A DNA stretch of 56,408 bases from Planctomycetota bacterium (GCA_029259745.1 JAJDEO010000057.1:1-56408), one strand, 5' to 3'. Positions 8,735-17,649 are shown, counted from the first letter of the stretch. The notes: generated by a model from the letters alone, not told the origin. Program-made: numbers and translations.

Positions 8735-8747
8735 TGTTGTGACAACA
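8735..8747. promoter_or_regulatory. Perfect 13-bp palindrome, possible operator
   Basis: TGTTGT-G-ACAACA is a perfect inverted repeat in AT-richer DNA between the ECF sigma gene and the sugar transferase gene, about 235 nt before the latter's start. It is the size of a dimeric regulator half-site pair, but no regulator is identified. Confidence 0.3.
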
Positions 8748-8980
8748 ACCTCGCGCGGAGTCGCGGACGGTCTGTCTTGTCAGTGCAGGGCGTCCGCCGT
8801 CGTCGCGTGGGGATGACCCTGAACAGCTCGCCCTCACTTTGCACGACGAAGCCCTGCCGGCTCAGGTGAGTCTGCTGACGTCGCCGTGACGAGTCGCGGC
8901 GAGCAGTGCCGATCGCAGCGAGTTGTGTTCACGCGCCCCGTGTCGGGCGGGATCGGCTCGCCATCAACCTGAAGTCCACC

Positions 8981-10165
8981 ATGACCCTCCCCCTCGATCG
9001 ACTTCGCCGCACCACCGACATCACGGTCGCGTTGGCCGTGCTGCTCGTGACGGCGCCCGTGATGGCACTCGCGTCCGCGTGCGTGTTCATGCGCGGGTGC
9101 GTGATCTGGCCCGTGCGTCAGCACGGTGTGGGCGGCGGTGTTGTCACGCGTCTCGTGTCGCCCGGCACCGGCATCTGGTGGACGCGCTTGGGCTTCGACC
9201 GTTGGCTGACATGGTGGCACGTGCTGCGCGGCGAGCTCGCGCTCGTGGGACCGCGCTTCGTTCCGACGTCGGAGATGAGCGACCGTCACAAGAGCGCGCC
9301 GAAGTGGATCTGGTTGTTGCCCGGCAGTCGTCCTGGCATCACCGGCCCGGCGCAGCGCTGTCGTGATGAAGGCGTCGCGCCCTTCGCGTCGCTGCGTGAC
9401 CGCGTGCTCTTCGACCTCGCGCAGCTGCCGCGCTACGACGACGTCCCGCCGGGGCGCCTCGACGGTCTTGCTTCCGACGGTGCCGAGCTGGCGCGGCGTG
9501 TCGCGCGCGTCGTGTCGCCCTGTCGTGCGGTCGGGAACGACTACGTGCGCTTCGAAGTTCCGCGTCCCTGGCGTTGGTCTTCGATGACGGCGTGCGCGTG
9601 GTTGGCCGATGCACCGCCCGAGATGGGGTCCGAGATCGACGAACCAGCGGGCGCGCGAGTGAGCGGTTGGTGGTACCCGCCGCGTTCGCTCGCGCTGTGG
9701 CCTTCGCCGGCCGTCGGTGCCCAGTGGGCGCTGCTGCGCGACGTCGCCGACGACCTCGAGACGATCGGCGAGCGTGGCGTGCGCATCCACCGCGAGTGGC
9801 CGAATGCGTCCGCCGACGAGGGCAACGACCCCGACGACATCCTGCGTATCGACATCCCCGCCGGGCTCCACGCCATCGACCGCCTCTGTGCGCGGCTGGA
9901 CGTCCTCTGGGCGCCCTTCGGCGAGGCCGTTCCGCTGCACCTCGCGCTGCTTGCTGCCTGCGGATACGTCGCGTCGACGAATCCCGATCCGGACGACGAC
10001 CGCCTGCTGATCGAGCTGCGCTGGAACGCCTTCGAGGCGAGTATCACGGTTGTGCCCGGTTCGACGTCACGTCTCACCCAGAGCACGCGTCGCTCCGGCG
10101 AGCACGATCGCGCCACGAGCTGGAGTCGCGCCTGGGACACGACGGTGATCGAAGCGCTGCGCTAA
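8981..10165 (+). CDS. Degenerate polyprenyl-phosphate sugar-transferase-like protein
   Basis: 394 residues. The N-terminus resembles initiating sugar transferases (WcaJ/PglC family): a membrane segment (DITVALAVLLVTAPVM, about residues 14-35) and the block VLRGELALVGPRFVP, which matches the usual NVLKGDMSLVGPRP. The DELPQ-type motif normally just before that block is replaced by FDRWLTWW. The C-terminal half resembles the sugar-binding end of GT-B glycosyltransferases (FGEAVPLHLALLAACGYV) without a full catalytic domain. It may be a fusion, or a catalytically altered member involved in surface polysaccharide. ATG 8981 is chosen because it directly precedes the membrane domain; the frame is open to 8906. 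Confidence 0.6.
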   Translation: MTLPLDRLRRTTDITVALAVLLVTAPVMALASACVFMRGCVIWPVRQHGVGGGVVTRLVSPGTGIWWTRLGFDRWLTWWHVLRGELALVGPRFVPTSEMSDRHKSAPKWIWLLPGSRPGITGPAQRCRDEGVAPFASLRDRVLFDLAQLPRYDDVPPGRLDGLASDGAELARRVARVVSPCRAVGNDYVRFEVPRPWRWSSMTACAWLADAPPEMGSEIDEPAGARVSGWWYPPRSLALWPSPAVGAQWALLRDVADDLETIGERGVRIHREWPNASADEGNDPDDILRIDIPAGLHAIDRLCARLDVLWAPFGEAVPLHLALLAACGYVASTNPDPDDDRLLIELRWNAFEASITVVPGSTSRLTQSTRRSGEHDRATSWSRAWDTTVIEALR

Positions 10166-10723
10166 CCCGGGTGGTTCACGACGATCGTCGCGAGGTCGCA
10201 GCCCGCAAGGATTCGGATGCGACCGGCGCGCCTTCGAGTCGCCGGGCTGACTCGTCGGCGGACACCGGCTGAGCCTGCGCAACCGGGAGACTCCGTCGCG
10301 CAGGTCTGTGAGGTGCGTAAGGTGTCCGACAGTCCTCCCGTCGACGGCCATCCTGGCGAGTGCCCAGCGCCATGCGTGGTTCGAGGATCTTGAGACGGCC
10401 AGGCCGCCATGCCGGTTCACACTCGTAGCGGGTTTCCAGACCCCTCGGCGCCTCTGACCGGCGCGTCGTCTGCACGTTCGTCGGCCGAGCTGCGGTGCTT
10501 CCACCGACTCCGCCAGCGGCTCAGCGCCTCGTACGTGCAGATGGTCACGAGTCAGAGGACACGCGAGGTTCGGCGATTCGCTGCCATGGAGAGGTTCGTG
10601 GCGCCTCGTGGGCGTCCGGGCCAGTGGGGTCCACCTCTCTTCGTGTCGACGGACGTCCGACTTCGGTCCCTCTCGGTCGGGCGTTTCGTCGACACGATTC
10701 CCATGCTTCGCCGGAGTGTCTCG
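10166..10723. other. 558-bp intergenic region
   Basis: No gene is supported here, although one frame stays open from 10409 into the next gene; that extension is arginine- and serine-rich and has no ribosome site. It contains a degenerate copy of the intergenic repeat family (10351-10415). Near 10650-10700 a stretch bounded by two GTCGAC sites has weak dyad symmetry. I see no convincing promoter. Confidence 0.5.
10351..10415 (+). repeat. Degenerate copy C of intergenic repeat family
   Basis: The order of blocks CTGGCG, GCGTGGTT, GAGGATCTTGAG, ACGGCCAGGC and TGCCGG matches the middle of the repeats at 37142-37250 (copy A) and 39783-39894 (copy B), with several substitutions and small gaps. The match is weaker than A against B and was made by eye. 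Confidence 0.4.
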
Positions 10724-12361
10724 ATGACGCGTGCCTTTTTGTGTCGCGCTGTACTGACCGCTGCCTTTCTCGCGCCAGCCCTCGTGGCTCAGTCGTTCAC
10801 CGATGTCACGGCGGCGGCCGGGCTGCTCGCCGACTACGCGCCGAGTGGCTCCGACAACTCCACGGCGATCATGGTGGCCGGCATGGCTGTGGGCGACTAC
10901 GACGGCGACGGGTGGGAAGACATCTACTGGCCCGGCGGCGCGGCGCAACCGAGTCGGCTCTACCGCAACAACGGCGACGGCACGTTCACGGACGTTGCGA
11001 AGTTGGCCGGCGTTGCGATCCAGGTCCAGACCGGCGGGCCCCTGTGGCTCGACATCGACGACGACGGCGACCTCGACCTCTACCTGACGACGGTCGGGAA
11101 CACGACGTCGGGCGTGTCGATGCTCGCAGGCGGTGGGGGCGTGCCGCTGATCGGTTCCGGCGGTCCGACGGCCCAGGACCCGACGCCGAGCGGCATCGAG
11201 CAGTACCGCAACTACCTCTACGTGAACAACGGCGACGGCACGTTCACGGAGGCCGCCGAACAGGCCGGCCTGACGCACGCCGGGCGCTGGGGTTCCTGCT
11301 TCGGCGATGTCGACGGCGACGGGCTGCTCGACCTCGTCGCGATGACCTGGCTCCCCGGCACGGACCGCTACAACGCCCACGTCTACCGCAACCTCGGCGC
11401 GGGGCGCTTCCGCGACGTCACGCCGCAAGCCATGCGCGACAAGACGATGTGGGGCTTCACGCCGCGCGTCATCGACTACGACGACGATGGCGACAACGAC
11501 CTGCTGCTCGGCTGCGACATCGTCACGAACTCGCTCTGGCGCAACGACGGCGGCGGCGTCTTCACGGACGTCTCGGCGCTGGCCGGTGTCGACGACATCG
11601 AGAACGCGATGGGCTCGACGTTGGCGGACTTCGACCGCGACGGCGACCTCGACTGGTTCCTCACGGCGATCTACTCCAACCCGCCGCTGCCGTACGAGGG
11701 CTTCGGCTCGTCGGGCAACCGTCTCTACGTCAACAACGGCGACGGCACCTTCTCCGACGGCACCGACGCGGCCGGCGTGCGCGACGGCGGCTGGGGTTGG
11801 GGCGCGCAGTTCGTCGACCTCGACCACGACACGCACCTCGATATCGTCCACGCCAACGGCTACTACCGCACGCCCGTCGACTTCGACCAGCTCGAGCAGT
11901 TCGAGACCGACACCCTGCGCGTCTTCCACAACGACGGCGCGGGCGTGTTCACGGACATCGCGGCATCGATCGGCATCTCGGATCCACACCAGGGACGCGG
12001 CCTCGTCGTGTTCGACTACGACCACGACGGGGCCCTTGATGTCCTCTGCGCGAACAACGACGTGGGCCTACGCCTCTACCGCGGTGATCCCCTCGGGCTG
12101 GGGCGCTGGCTGTGGGTCGAGCTGCGCGGTGACAGCAACGCGTTCGGTGTGGGCGCGAAGGTCACCGTCTCGGCACCCGGCATGGCCGACCAGATCGACG
12201 TCGTGCAGTGCGGCAACAACTTCCTCAGCGCCGGCCCGATCGGCGCGTGGTTCGGGCTCGGCGGCGCACGCAACGTCACGGTGAGCGTTGCGTGGGCCAG
12301 CGGCGCCACGTCGTCGACGCCCATCACGACGAACCAACGCGTCGTCATCGATCACCCGTAG
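10724..12361 (+). CDS. Secreted FG-GAP/VCBS repeat protein with ASPIC/UnbV domain
   Basis: 545 residues. A signal peptide (about 1-24) is followed by a beta-propeller built of FG-GAP/VCBS repeats. At least seven calcium-binding-type loops are visible, for example DYDGDGWED, DIDDDGDLD, DVDGDGLLD, DYDDDGDND, DFDRDGDLD and DYDHDGALD, in line with a seven-bladed propeller. The last ~90 residues (WLWVELRGDSNAFGVGAKV, then WFGLGGARNVTV) form an ASPIC/UnbV domain, as in CRTAC1-like proteins. The role is probably extracellular binding or adhesion. ATG 10724 has GGAG 7 nt upstream and leads straight into the signal peptide; ATG 10703 is an alternative. Confidence 0.9.
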   Translation: MTRAFLCRAVLTAAFLAPALVAQSFTDVTAAAGLLADYAPSGSDNSTAIMVAGMAVGDYDGDGWEDIYWPGGAAQPSRLYRNNGDGTFTDVAKLAGVAIQVQTGGPLWLDIDDDGDLDLYLTTVGNTTSGVSMLAGGGGVPLIGSGGPTAQDPTPSGIEQYRNYLYVNNGDGTFTEAAEQAGLTHAGRWGSCFGDVDGDGLLDLVAMTWLPGTDRYNAHVYRNLGAGRFRDVTPQAMRDKTMWGFTPRVIDYDDDGDNDLLLGCDIVTNSLWRNDGGGVFTDVSALAGVDDIENAMGSTLADFDRDGDLDWFLTAIYSNPPLPYEGFGSSGNRLYVNNGDGTFSDGTDAAGVRDGGWGWGAQFVDLDHDTHLDIVHANGYYRTPVDFDQLEQFETDTLRVFHNDGAGVFTDIAASIGISDPHQGRGLVVFDYDHDGALDVLCANNDVGLRLYRGDPLGLGRWLWVELRGDSNAFGVGAKVTVSAPGMADQIDVVQCGNNFLSAGPIGAWFGLGGARNVTVSVAWASGATSSTPITTNQRVVIDHP

Positions 12362-12372
12362 TTGTGATGCAA

Positions 12373-12472
12373 GAGTTCGCAGCATGAGTTGCGCGCCCTC
12401 CTCGACGCAGGCTGCGTTGTGCCTCCTCGACGAATCAACCCACTCGCCTCGCGCAACCAACCTCGCGAACTC
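12373..12472. repeat. 100-bp symmetric palindrome between convergent genes
   Basis: Two pairs of 8-nt perfect arms share one centre at 12422.5: GAGTTCGC (12373-12380) with GCGAACTC (12465-12472), and GTTGCGCG (12388-12395) with CGCGCAAC (12450-12457). Inside is a direct repeat CCTCCTCGACG (about 12397 and 12422). It lies between the stop codons of the VCBS and carboxypeptidase-like genes. It may act as a bidirectional terminator or be a small mobile palindrome; there is no U-tract. The rest of the gap up to 12632 shows nothing. Confidence 0.6.
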
Positions 12473-12632
12473 CTGAATCACACCAGCCGTGCGTCGCGAT
12501 GACAGATCGGCGTGTCGACGACGTACATGGCACGCGGAGCTCTCGTTCGACGGACAGTGCGGAGCGTGTGACTTCCGGCGAGGAGTTCATGTCCCGACGA
12601 GAGCGAGTGGCGACGGGTCGTGCAGCGAGGCG

Positions 12633-13862
12633 CTACTCGTCGAGCGCGGGATCCAGCACGGCGTCGGTGGTCTGCTCGCTCACGACGTGGACGGTCTGCC
12701 GCCATGCGGCGCGCCCGCGGGTCGAGGCGACGAGCGTGTAGTTTCCAGGTGCGAGCGTGAGCGTCACTTCGCGTTCGCGCGGTGCGAGGGCGTAGTGGCC
12801 GAGCACGCGGCCCGTCTGCCCCTCGAGGCGCAGGTTCGTCCATTGTTCGAACACGGACTCCTCGCGCGTGATCGTGAGTTCGCCGAGCGGTTCGATCGCG
12901 AGCTCGCCGAGTTCGAGTTCTTCGCCCGGTTCGAGGTCGAGTTCGACGCTCTGGTAGACGAGCTTGCCGAACACTTCGATGTCGACCGCGCTCGGACCGG
13001 CGGGGAAGGGTGCGATCGTGAAGTAGCCATCCGACTCGATGTGCCGCTCGAGGCCGCTCGCGAGGTGACGCACCACAAGCGTGACAGGTCGCAGCGGGTG
13101 ACGCCCGCGCAGCGTGACGCGTCCAGAGATGCGCGCGTTCTCGCCGCCGATGAGTGCGATCGTGAGTGCGTCGGAGCCCGGGATGACGTGATCGAGGTCG
13201 ACGGACGCGAGCACGTTCGGCATGTCGATGACGTCGATCGCGATGGGATCGATGCCGGGCGAGGTCCACGCGAAGTGCCCGGTGTCGTTCGTCGTGATCG
13301 CGTCGTAGGTGTCCGCGGCTTCGAGCGAAAGATTCACACCTGCCGCCGGACGCACCTCGTTGCTGCGCAGGTCGACGACGCGACCCATCACGCGGCGCGA
13401 GATGTCGATGACGGGATCCCAGGTCTCGATCGTGTCGGCCTCGGCGAAGTGCCAGGCCTCGGCGCGACCGAAGGTCACCGAGTCGACGTGCAGCTCGATC
13501 TCACCGGGCGCGACGTTCCCGACGGCAAAGTGTCCCGCGCCGTCGGACGGGGCGGTCTGCTCGACGGTGCCGTCGCGGAGAACCGAGACGCGGGCGTCCA
13601 CTACGGGTTCGCCCTGGGACGTCGTCACACGTCCTTCGATCCAGGCCGTGCCGACGAGTCGTTCGACGCCGTCGGAAGTGACGCGTATCGGTGTCTCGGC
13701 GTCCTTGTCGGAGTGGCGGTCGACGAGCGCAGTGCTCAGATCGAGCCACGTGACGGCGAGCGTCCGCTTCGGCCGGTCGGGCGTCAGCGACGCCACGCAC
13801 ACCGTCAAGACGACGGCGGTGACCACAAGCATCGCGAAGGTCTGGCGCAGGGACGAGGACAT
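12633..13862 (-). CDS. Membrane-anchored carboxypeptidase-regulatory-like repeat protein
   Basis: 409 residues. One N-terminal membrane segment (about residues 8-26, TFAMLVVTAVVLTVCVASL) leaves the rest outside the cytoplasm. The exported part has repeated beta-sandwich units of the carboxypeptidase regulatory-like/CNA-B type, recognised by starts such as WIEGRVTTSQGEPVVDARV and RVMGRVVDLRSNEV and ends such as LAPGNYTLVASTRGR. Such modules bind or space surface structures. The same module type forms the exported part of the ECF sigma fusion at 49338-51935. The upstream neighbour on this strand is the DCC1-LMF gene, 78 bp away with a hairpin between. Specific role unknown. Confidence 0.8.
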   Translation of the reverse strand: MSSSLRQTFAMLVVTAVVLTVCVASLTPDRPKRTLAVTWLDLSTALVDRHSDKDAETPIRVTSDGVERLVGTAWIEGRVTTSQGEPVVDARVSVLRDGTVEQTAPSDGAGHFAVGNVAPGEIELHVDSVTFGRAEAWHFAEADTIETWDPVIDISRRVMGRVVDLRSNEVRPAAGVNLSLEAADTYDAITTNDTGHFAWTSPGIDPIAIDVIDMPNVLASVDLDHVIPGSDALTIALIGGENARISGRVTLRGRHPLRPVTLVVRHLASGLERHIESDGYFTIAPFPAGPSAVDIEVFGKLVYQSVELDLEPGEELELGELAIEPLGELTITREESVFEQWTNLRLEGQTGRVLGHYALAPREREVTLTLAPGNYTLVASTRGRAAWRQTVHVVSEQTTDAVLDPALDE

Positions 13863-13877
13863 CGAGGTGCCGAATGC

Positions 13878-13897
13878 GGGGGAGGAGCTTCTCCCCC
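13878..13897. terminator. GC-rich palindrome between two minus-strand genes
   Basis: A 20-nt almost perfect palindrome (GGGGGAGGAG followed by CTTCTCCCCC, one mismatch pair) sits in the 78-bp gap between the stop of the DCC1-LMF gene and the start of the carboxypeptidase-like gene. A second, smaller stem with GGGC/GCCC arms lies at about 13913-13927. There is no U-tract, so this is a weak terminator or a processing hairpin at best. Confidence 0.4.
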
Positions 13898-13940
13898 TTC
13901 GTCCGTGGCAAGCGGGCGACTTTTGCCCGTCCCGCGTACG

Positions 13941-15917
13941 TCAGCGCTCGTACGTCGTGATCCAGCGCGAGCTGCTGTCGAACCTCCACCAATCGCCGCT
14001 CTCGACGAAGTGCTCGTCGAGGGTCGTGAAGCGCGCGTATTCGAGGCGGATTCGGATGGCTGTGGGCCGTCCGCCGTCGAGCGTGGGCGCCGCGAGGAGG
14101 CCGAGGACGGCTGGACGGGCCTCGGCGAGGCCGTCGAGAAATCCGACGAACCAGGGGCTCGGTTGGTAGCCGAAGCGCTGGCCGGTGCGCTCCCACAGCA
14201 GCGCCTCGAACCACAGCTGCCAGTCGAGGCGCGGCAGGTGAGGCTGGCTCCAACGCGGCATGGCGTGTGCATCGAAGGGTTTGTGCGCGAACTCGACCGG
14301 ATGCCACGCGCCCGCCTCGTCGGCGACCTCGATGCGGATCTCGGGTCGCGTCGTCGTCATGGTGGCGAACAGGCCGTACGAGTTCACGACGCGGAAGGGC
14401 CAGAGCCGCTCCTCGACGAGCCGCACGGCGGGTTCGAGTTCACGGTCGACGAGTGTGGCGCGGATGCCGGCTTGCCGCTGCTCGGCCGTCGGCCACGTGG
14501 GAGTCACGAAGAGCTGGACGACTTGAAGCGACCCGACGGGAACGATGACCGCGGCCACGACGAGCCCTGCGACGCGCTGCAGCAACAGCGGCGCTCGCCG
14601 TTCGCGGTAAGGCGGCAGCTCGCGCGCTTCGAGGCCGCACGAGCCGACGGGCCGGCGCGCGGACGCGGCGCTCTCGTCGCGCGGCTTGCGGCGCCAGGCC
14701 ACGTCGTCGAACAGCGACAGGCACAGAGCGATCGTGAGCAGGTTGAACCACCCGAAGTTGCCCGTCGCGAAGATGGCGACCTGCAGCGCGATCATCCCGA
14801 CGGCCCCGAGGTGACGCAGTCGGCGCGGCGCGAAGATCGTGAACGGCAAGACGAGCTCGACGAGCAACGTGAAGACGGCGCCGGCCTGGTGCACGACGTC
14901 GGGCGCCTTGTGGACGAACCAGCTCACGACGTGCGGCAGCGGCTGCGTCATGTAGTGGTGGTTCAGCGCCGTCAAGCCGGCCCAGGTCGGGTCGTCGCTG
15001 ACGATCTTCACCACGCCCGACTCGAACGTCAGCCGGAAGAGCACGAACCACATCAGCCAGCGCGCGAGGCGCGGCGGGTCGCGCGCGAGGCCACGGCGCA
15101 CGACGTGCCACGGCAAGTAGAGCGCGGCGACGAAGGCGACCTCGGCGAGCAGGTTGTCCCACTGGTAGGAGAAGAACTCCGGGCTCGCCCAGATCAGCGA
15201 GATCACGATCGTCCAGAGGACGGCCGCGGCCAGGCCCGGCAACACGTTGAGTGCGATCAGGCCGGCACAGGTGACGCCGATCGTGCAGAGCCACGTGAGC
15301 GCCGCGTCGGAGGCGTCGAGCCACAGCCACGTGGGCGCGTTCGTCCAGTGGCCGCGGTCGGCGAGGCGCTCGGCGATCGGCAGGATGCCGTCCGAGCCGG
15401 CCAGGCCGAGGATCTGCGCGCGGGCCGAGAGGACGGCGAGCAGGGCGACGAGGGCGAAGGCGAACTGGAAGACGCGCCGCGAGCGCAGCCAGGTCGAAGG
15501 ACCGACGTCGGGCCCGGCGATGAACGTCTCGACGCGCGAGATGCCGAGGCGGTTGCGGGCGATGAAGCCGTAGGCCGTGTCGAGCAGCGGACGGACGCCG
15601 GGGATGTGCGTGTAGACGAACAGCGGGGCGCGCGCGAGGAGGCCCGGCCCGAGAGCGACGGCGCGCAGGGCGGCTTCGGCGCCGCGTGACGTGCGGCCGT
15701 CCGGCTCGAACAGGTACACGGCCTGGGCGAAGTCGCCCGCGCTCACGTGTGGGAAGCGTGTGCCGACGACGGCGTGCGAGGCCGCGTACTCGACGCGCGG
15801 GCCCGTGCGCTCGCGCCAGCGCTGCACCCAGCGCACGCAGAACCCGCAGTCGGCGTCGTAGACCATCACCGGGCGGTCGTCGTCCGTGGGTCGCTCGTCC
15901 GCGGTGTCGGGGCTCAT
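13941..15917 (-). CDS. DCC1-like thiol oxidoreductase fused to lipase maturation factor domain
   Basis: 658 residues. Residues ~15-130 are a DUF393/DCC1 domain with the motif YDADCGFC (Cys24, Cys27), a thioredoxin-related fold. A polytopic membrane part follows with several hydrophobic helices (for example VFQFAFALVALLAVL and AAVLWTIVISLIWAS). It carries the lipase maturation factor signature FFSYQWDNLLAE and the later FRLTFESGVVKIVSDD. A soluble C-terminal domain holds the LMF-type segment TRPEIRIEVADEAG. LMF1 helps fold secreted lipases in animals; the bacterial function is not established. A thiol-redox domain joined to it suggests oxidative folding of exported proteins, but this is inference. 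The ATG start gives a complete DCC1 domain. Confidence 0.85.
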   Translation of the reverse strand: MSPDTADERPTDDDRPVMVYDADCGFCVRWVQRWRERTGPRVEYAASHAVVGTRFPHVSAGDFAQAVYLFEPDGRTSRGAEAALRAVALGPGLLARAPLFVYTHIPGVRPLLDTAYGFIARNRLGISRVETFIAGPDVGPSTWLRSRRVFQFAFALVALLAVLSARAQILGLAGSDGILPIAERLADRGHWTNAPTWLWLDASDAALTWLCTIGVTCAGLIALNVLPGLAAAVLWTIVISLIWASPEFFSYQWDNLLAEVAFVAALYLPWHVVRRGLARDPPRLARWLMWFVLFRLTFESGVVKIVSDDPTWAGLTALNHHYMTQPLPHVVSWFVHKAPDVVHQAGAVFTLLVELVLPFTIFAPRRLRHLGAVGMIALQVAIFATGNFGWFNLLTIALCLSLFDDVAWRRKPRDESAASARRPVGSCGLEARELPPYRERRAPLLLQRVAGLVVAAVIVPVGSLQVVQLFVTPTWPTAEQRQAGIRATLVDRELEPAVRLVEERLWPFRVVNSYGLFATMTTTRPEIRIEVADEAGAWHPVEFAHKPFDAHAMPRWSQPHLPRLDWQLWFEALLWERTGQRFGYQPSPWFVGFLDGLAEARPAVLGLLAAPTLDGGRPTAIRIRLEYARFTTLDEHFVESGDWWRFDSSSRWITTYER

Positions 15918-15996
15918 CCAGGGATCGTAGCGCGCTGGTGCCCGCCGTCACGAGTGCTGGCGCTGGGGCCTCCGAGCGGGGCACAATCCGCGCACC

Positions 15997-17649
15997 ATGA
16001 CTCGCATCAAGACCGAACACGACGGTACGTCGAAGAGCGCCAAGGCCGCCCGCAATGTCTTCCGCAAGGTGCTCGAGCTCTACCAAGAGCAAGAAGCGCA
16101 GCTCCATCTCGGAGGCGGTGAGAAGGCCATCGCTCGCCAGCACTCAAAGGGCCGCCTGACGGCCCGCGAGCGCGTCGAGAAGCTCGTCGACCGCGGCTCG
16201 ACATTCCACGAAACCGGACTCTTCGCAGCCTGGGAGATGTACGAGGAGTGGGGCGGTGTGCCGGGCGCCGGCACCGTGACGGGCATCGGCACGGTGCACG
16301 GGCGGCGCTTCATGATCATCGCGAACGACGCCACGGTGAAGGCCGGCGCGTTCTTCCCGATGACGTGCAAGAAGGTCATCCGCAACCAGAAGATCGCGCT
16401 CGAGAACAGTCTGCCGGTGATCTACCTCGTCGACAGCGCGGGCGTGTTCCTGCCGCTGCAAGATGAGGTTTTCCCCGATGAAGACGACTTCGGGCGCGTC
16501 TTCCGCAACAACGCCGTGATGAGCGCGCGCGGAATCCCGCAGATCGCGGCGATCATGGGCTCGTGCGTGGCCGGCGGCGCCTACCTGCCGGTGATGTGCG
16601 ACACGCTGCTGATGACCGAGGGCTCGGGGCTCTTCCTCGCAGGCCCGGCGCTCGTGAAGGCGGCGATCGGCCAGGAAGTCGAATCCGAAGACCTGGGCGG
16701 TGCATCGATGCATGCCGAGATCTCCGGCACGCTCGACTTCAAGGAGAAGGACGACGCGGCCTGCCTCAAGCGCATCCGCAGCATCGTCGAGAAGATGGGC
16801 GCGCGCCCGAAGGCACCGTTCGACAAGAAGCGCTCGCGCGGCCCGAAGCTCGACCCGCGCGAGCTCACCGGCATCTGCACGATGGATGCGCGTCGCACGT
16901 ACGACATGCGCGAGGTGATCGGTCGGCTGGTCGACGACTCCGACTTCGACGAGTACCGCGCCGACTACGGCAAGTCGCTCGTCACCGGCTACGCGCGCAT
17001 CGGCGGATACGCCGTCGGCATCGTCGCGAACCAGAAGATCAACACGCGCGGCAAGAAGGGCACCGAGTTCGGGTCCGTGATCTACACCGAGAGCGCCGAG
17101 AAGGCCGCCCGGTTCATCATGGACTGCAACCAGAGCCTCGTCCCGCTCGTCTTCCTGCACGACGTCAACGGCTTCATGGTCGGTCGCACGGCCGAGGAGT
17201 CGGGCATCATCCGCGCCGGCGCCAAGATGGTAAACGCGGTCAGTAACTGCGTCGTCCCGAAGATCTCCGTGATCATCGGCGGGTCGTTCGGTGCTGGGCA
17301 CTATGCGATGTGCGGCAAGGCCTACGACCCGCGCTTCATCCTCGCCTGGCCGTCGGCGCGCTACTCGGTGATGAGCGGTGAGGCGGCCTCGAAGGTGCTC
17401 GTCGACATCCGCGTCGCGCAGATGAAGAAGGCCGGCAAGGCGCCGACGGAAGAAGAGAAGGAGGCGCTGCTGAAGGACACGCAGAAGCGCTATGCGAAGG
17501 CGCTCGACCCGCGCTACGCCGCCGCGCGCCTGTGGGTCGACGCGATCATCCGCCCTGAAGAAACACGCGACTGGCTCGTGGCGGCGCTCGACGTCGCCGC
17601 GCACCAGGCCGAGGTGCCGAAGTTCAGCACCGGAGTGTTGCAGTGCTGA
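15997..17649 (+). CDS. Acyl-CoA carboxylase carboxyltransferase (beta) subunit
   Basis: 550-residue biotin-dependent carboxyltransferase subunit, closest in motif to methylcrotonyl-CoA carboxylase beta, with propionyl- or geranyl-CoA carboxylase as alternatives. It carries GRLTARERVEKLVD near the N-terminus, the acyl-CoA site block YLVDSAGVFLPLQ, the MCC-like run DEDDFGRVFRNNA, CVAGGAYLPVM, and in the second crotonase-fold half GSFGAGHYAMCG. It transfers carboxyl from carboxybiotin to the acyl-CoA in leucine or odd-chain metabolism. The alpha subunit and biotin carrier are not in this window. ATG 15997 lacks a Shine-Dalgarno. The stop overlaps the GTG of the amidohydrolase gene. Confidence 0.9.
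   Translation: MTRIKTEHDGTSKSAKAARNVFRKVLELYQEQEAQLHLGGGEKAIARQHSKGRLTARERVEKLVDRGSTFHETGLFAAWEMYEEWGGVPGAGTVTGIGTVHGRRFMIIANDATVKAGAFFPMTCKKVIRNQKIALENSLPVIYLVDSAGVFLPLQDEVFPDEDDFGRVFRNNAVMSARGIPQIAAIMGSCVAGGAYLPVMCDTLLMTEGSGLFLAGPALVKAAIGQEVESEDLGGASMHAEISGTLDFKEKDDAACLKRIRSIVEKMGARPKAPFDKKRSRGPKLDPRELTGICTMDARRTYDMREVIGRLVDDSDFDEYRADYGKSLVTGYARIGGYAVGIVANQKINTRGKKGTEFGSVIYTESAEKAARFIMDCNQSLVPLVFLHDVNGFMVGRTAEESGIIRAGAKMVNAVSNCVVPKISVIIGGSFGAGHYAMCGKAYDPRFILAWPSARYSVMSGEAASKVLVDIRVAQMKKAGKAPTEEEKEALLKDTQKRYAKALDPRYAAARLWVDAIIRPEETRDWLVAALDVAAHQAEVPKFSTGVLQC

Noticed and set aside
12489..15689. Plus-strand open frame of over 1000 codons
   Set aside because: It is the shadow of two good minus-strand genes; composition is Arg/Asp/Glu-rich without recognisable domains. 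High GC makes such frames common.
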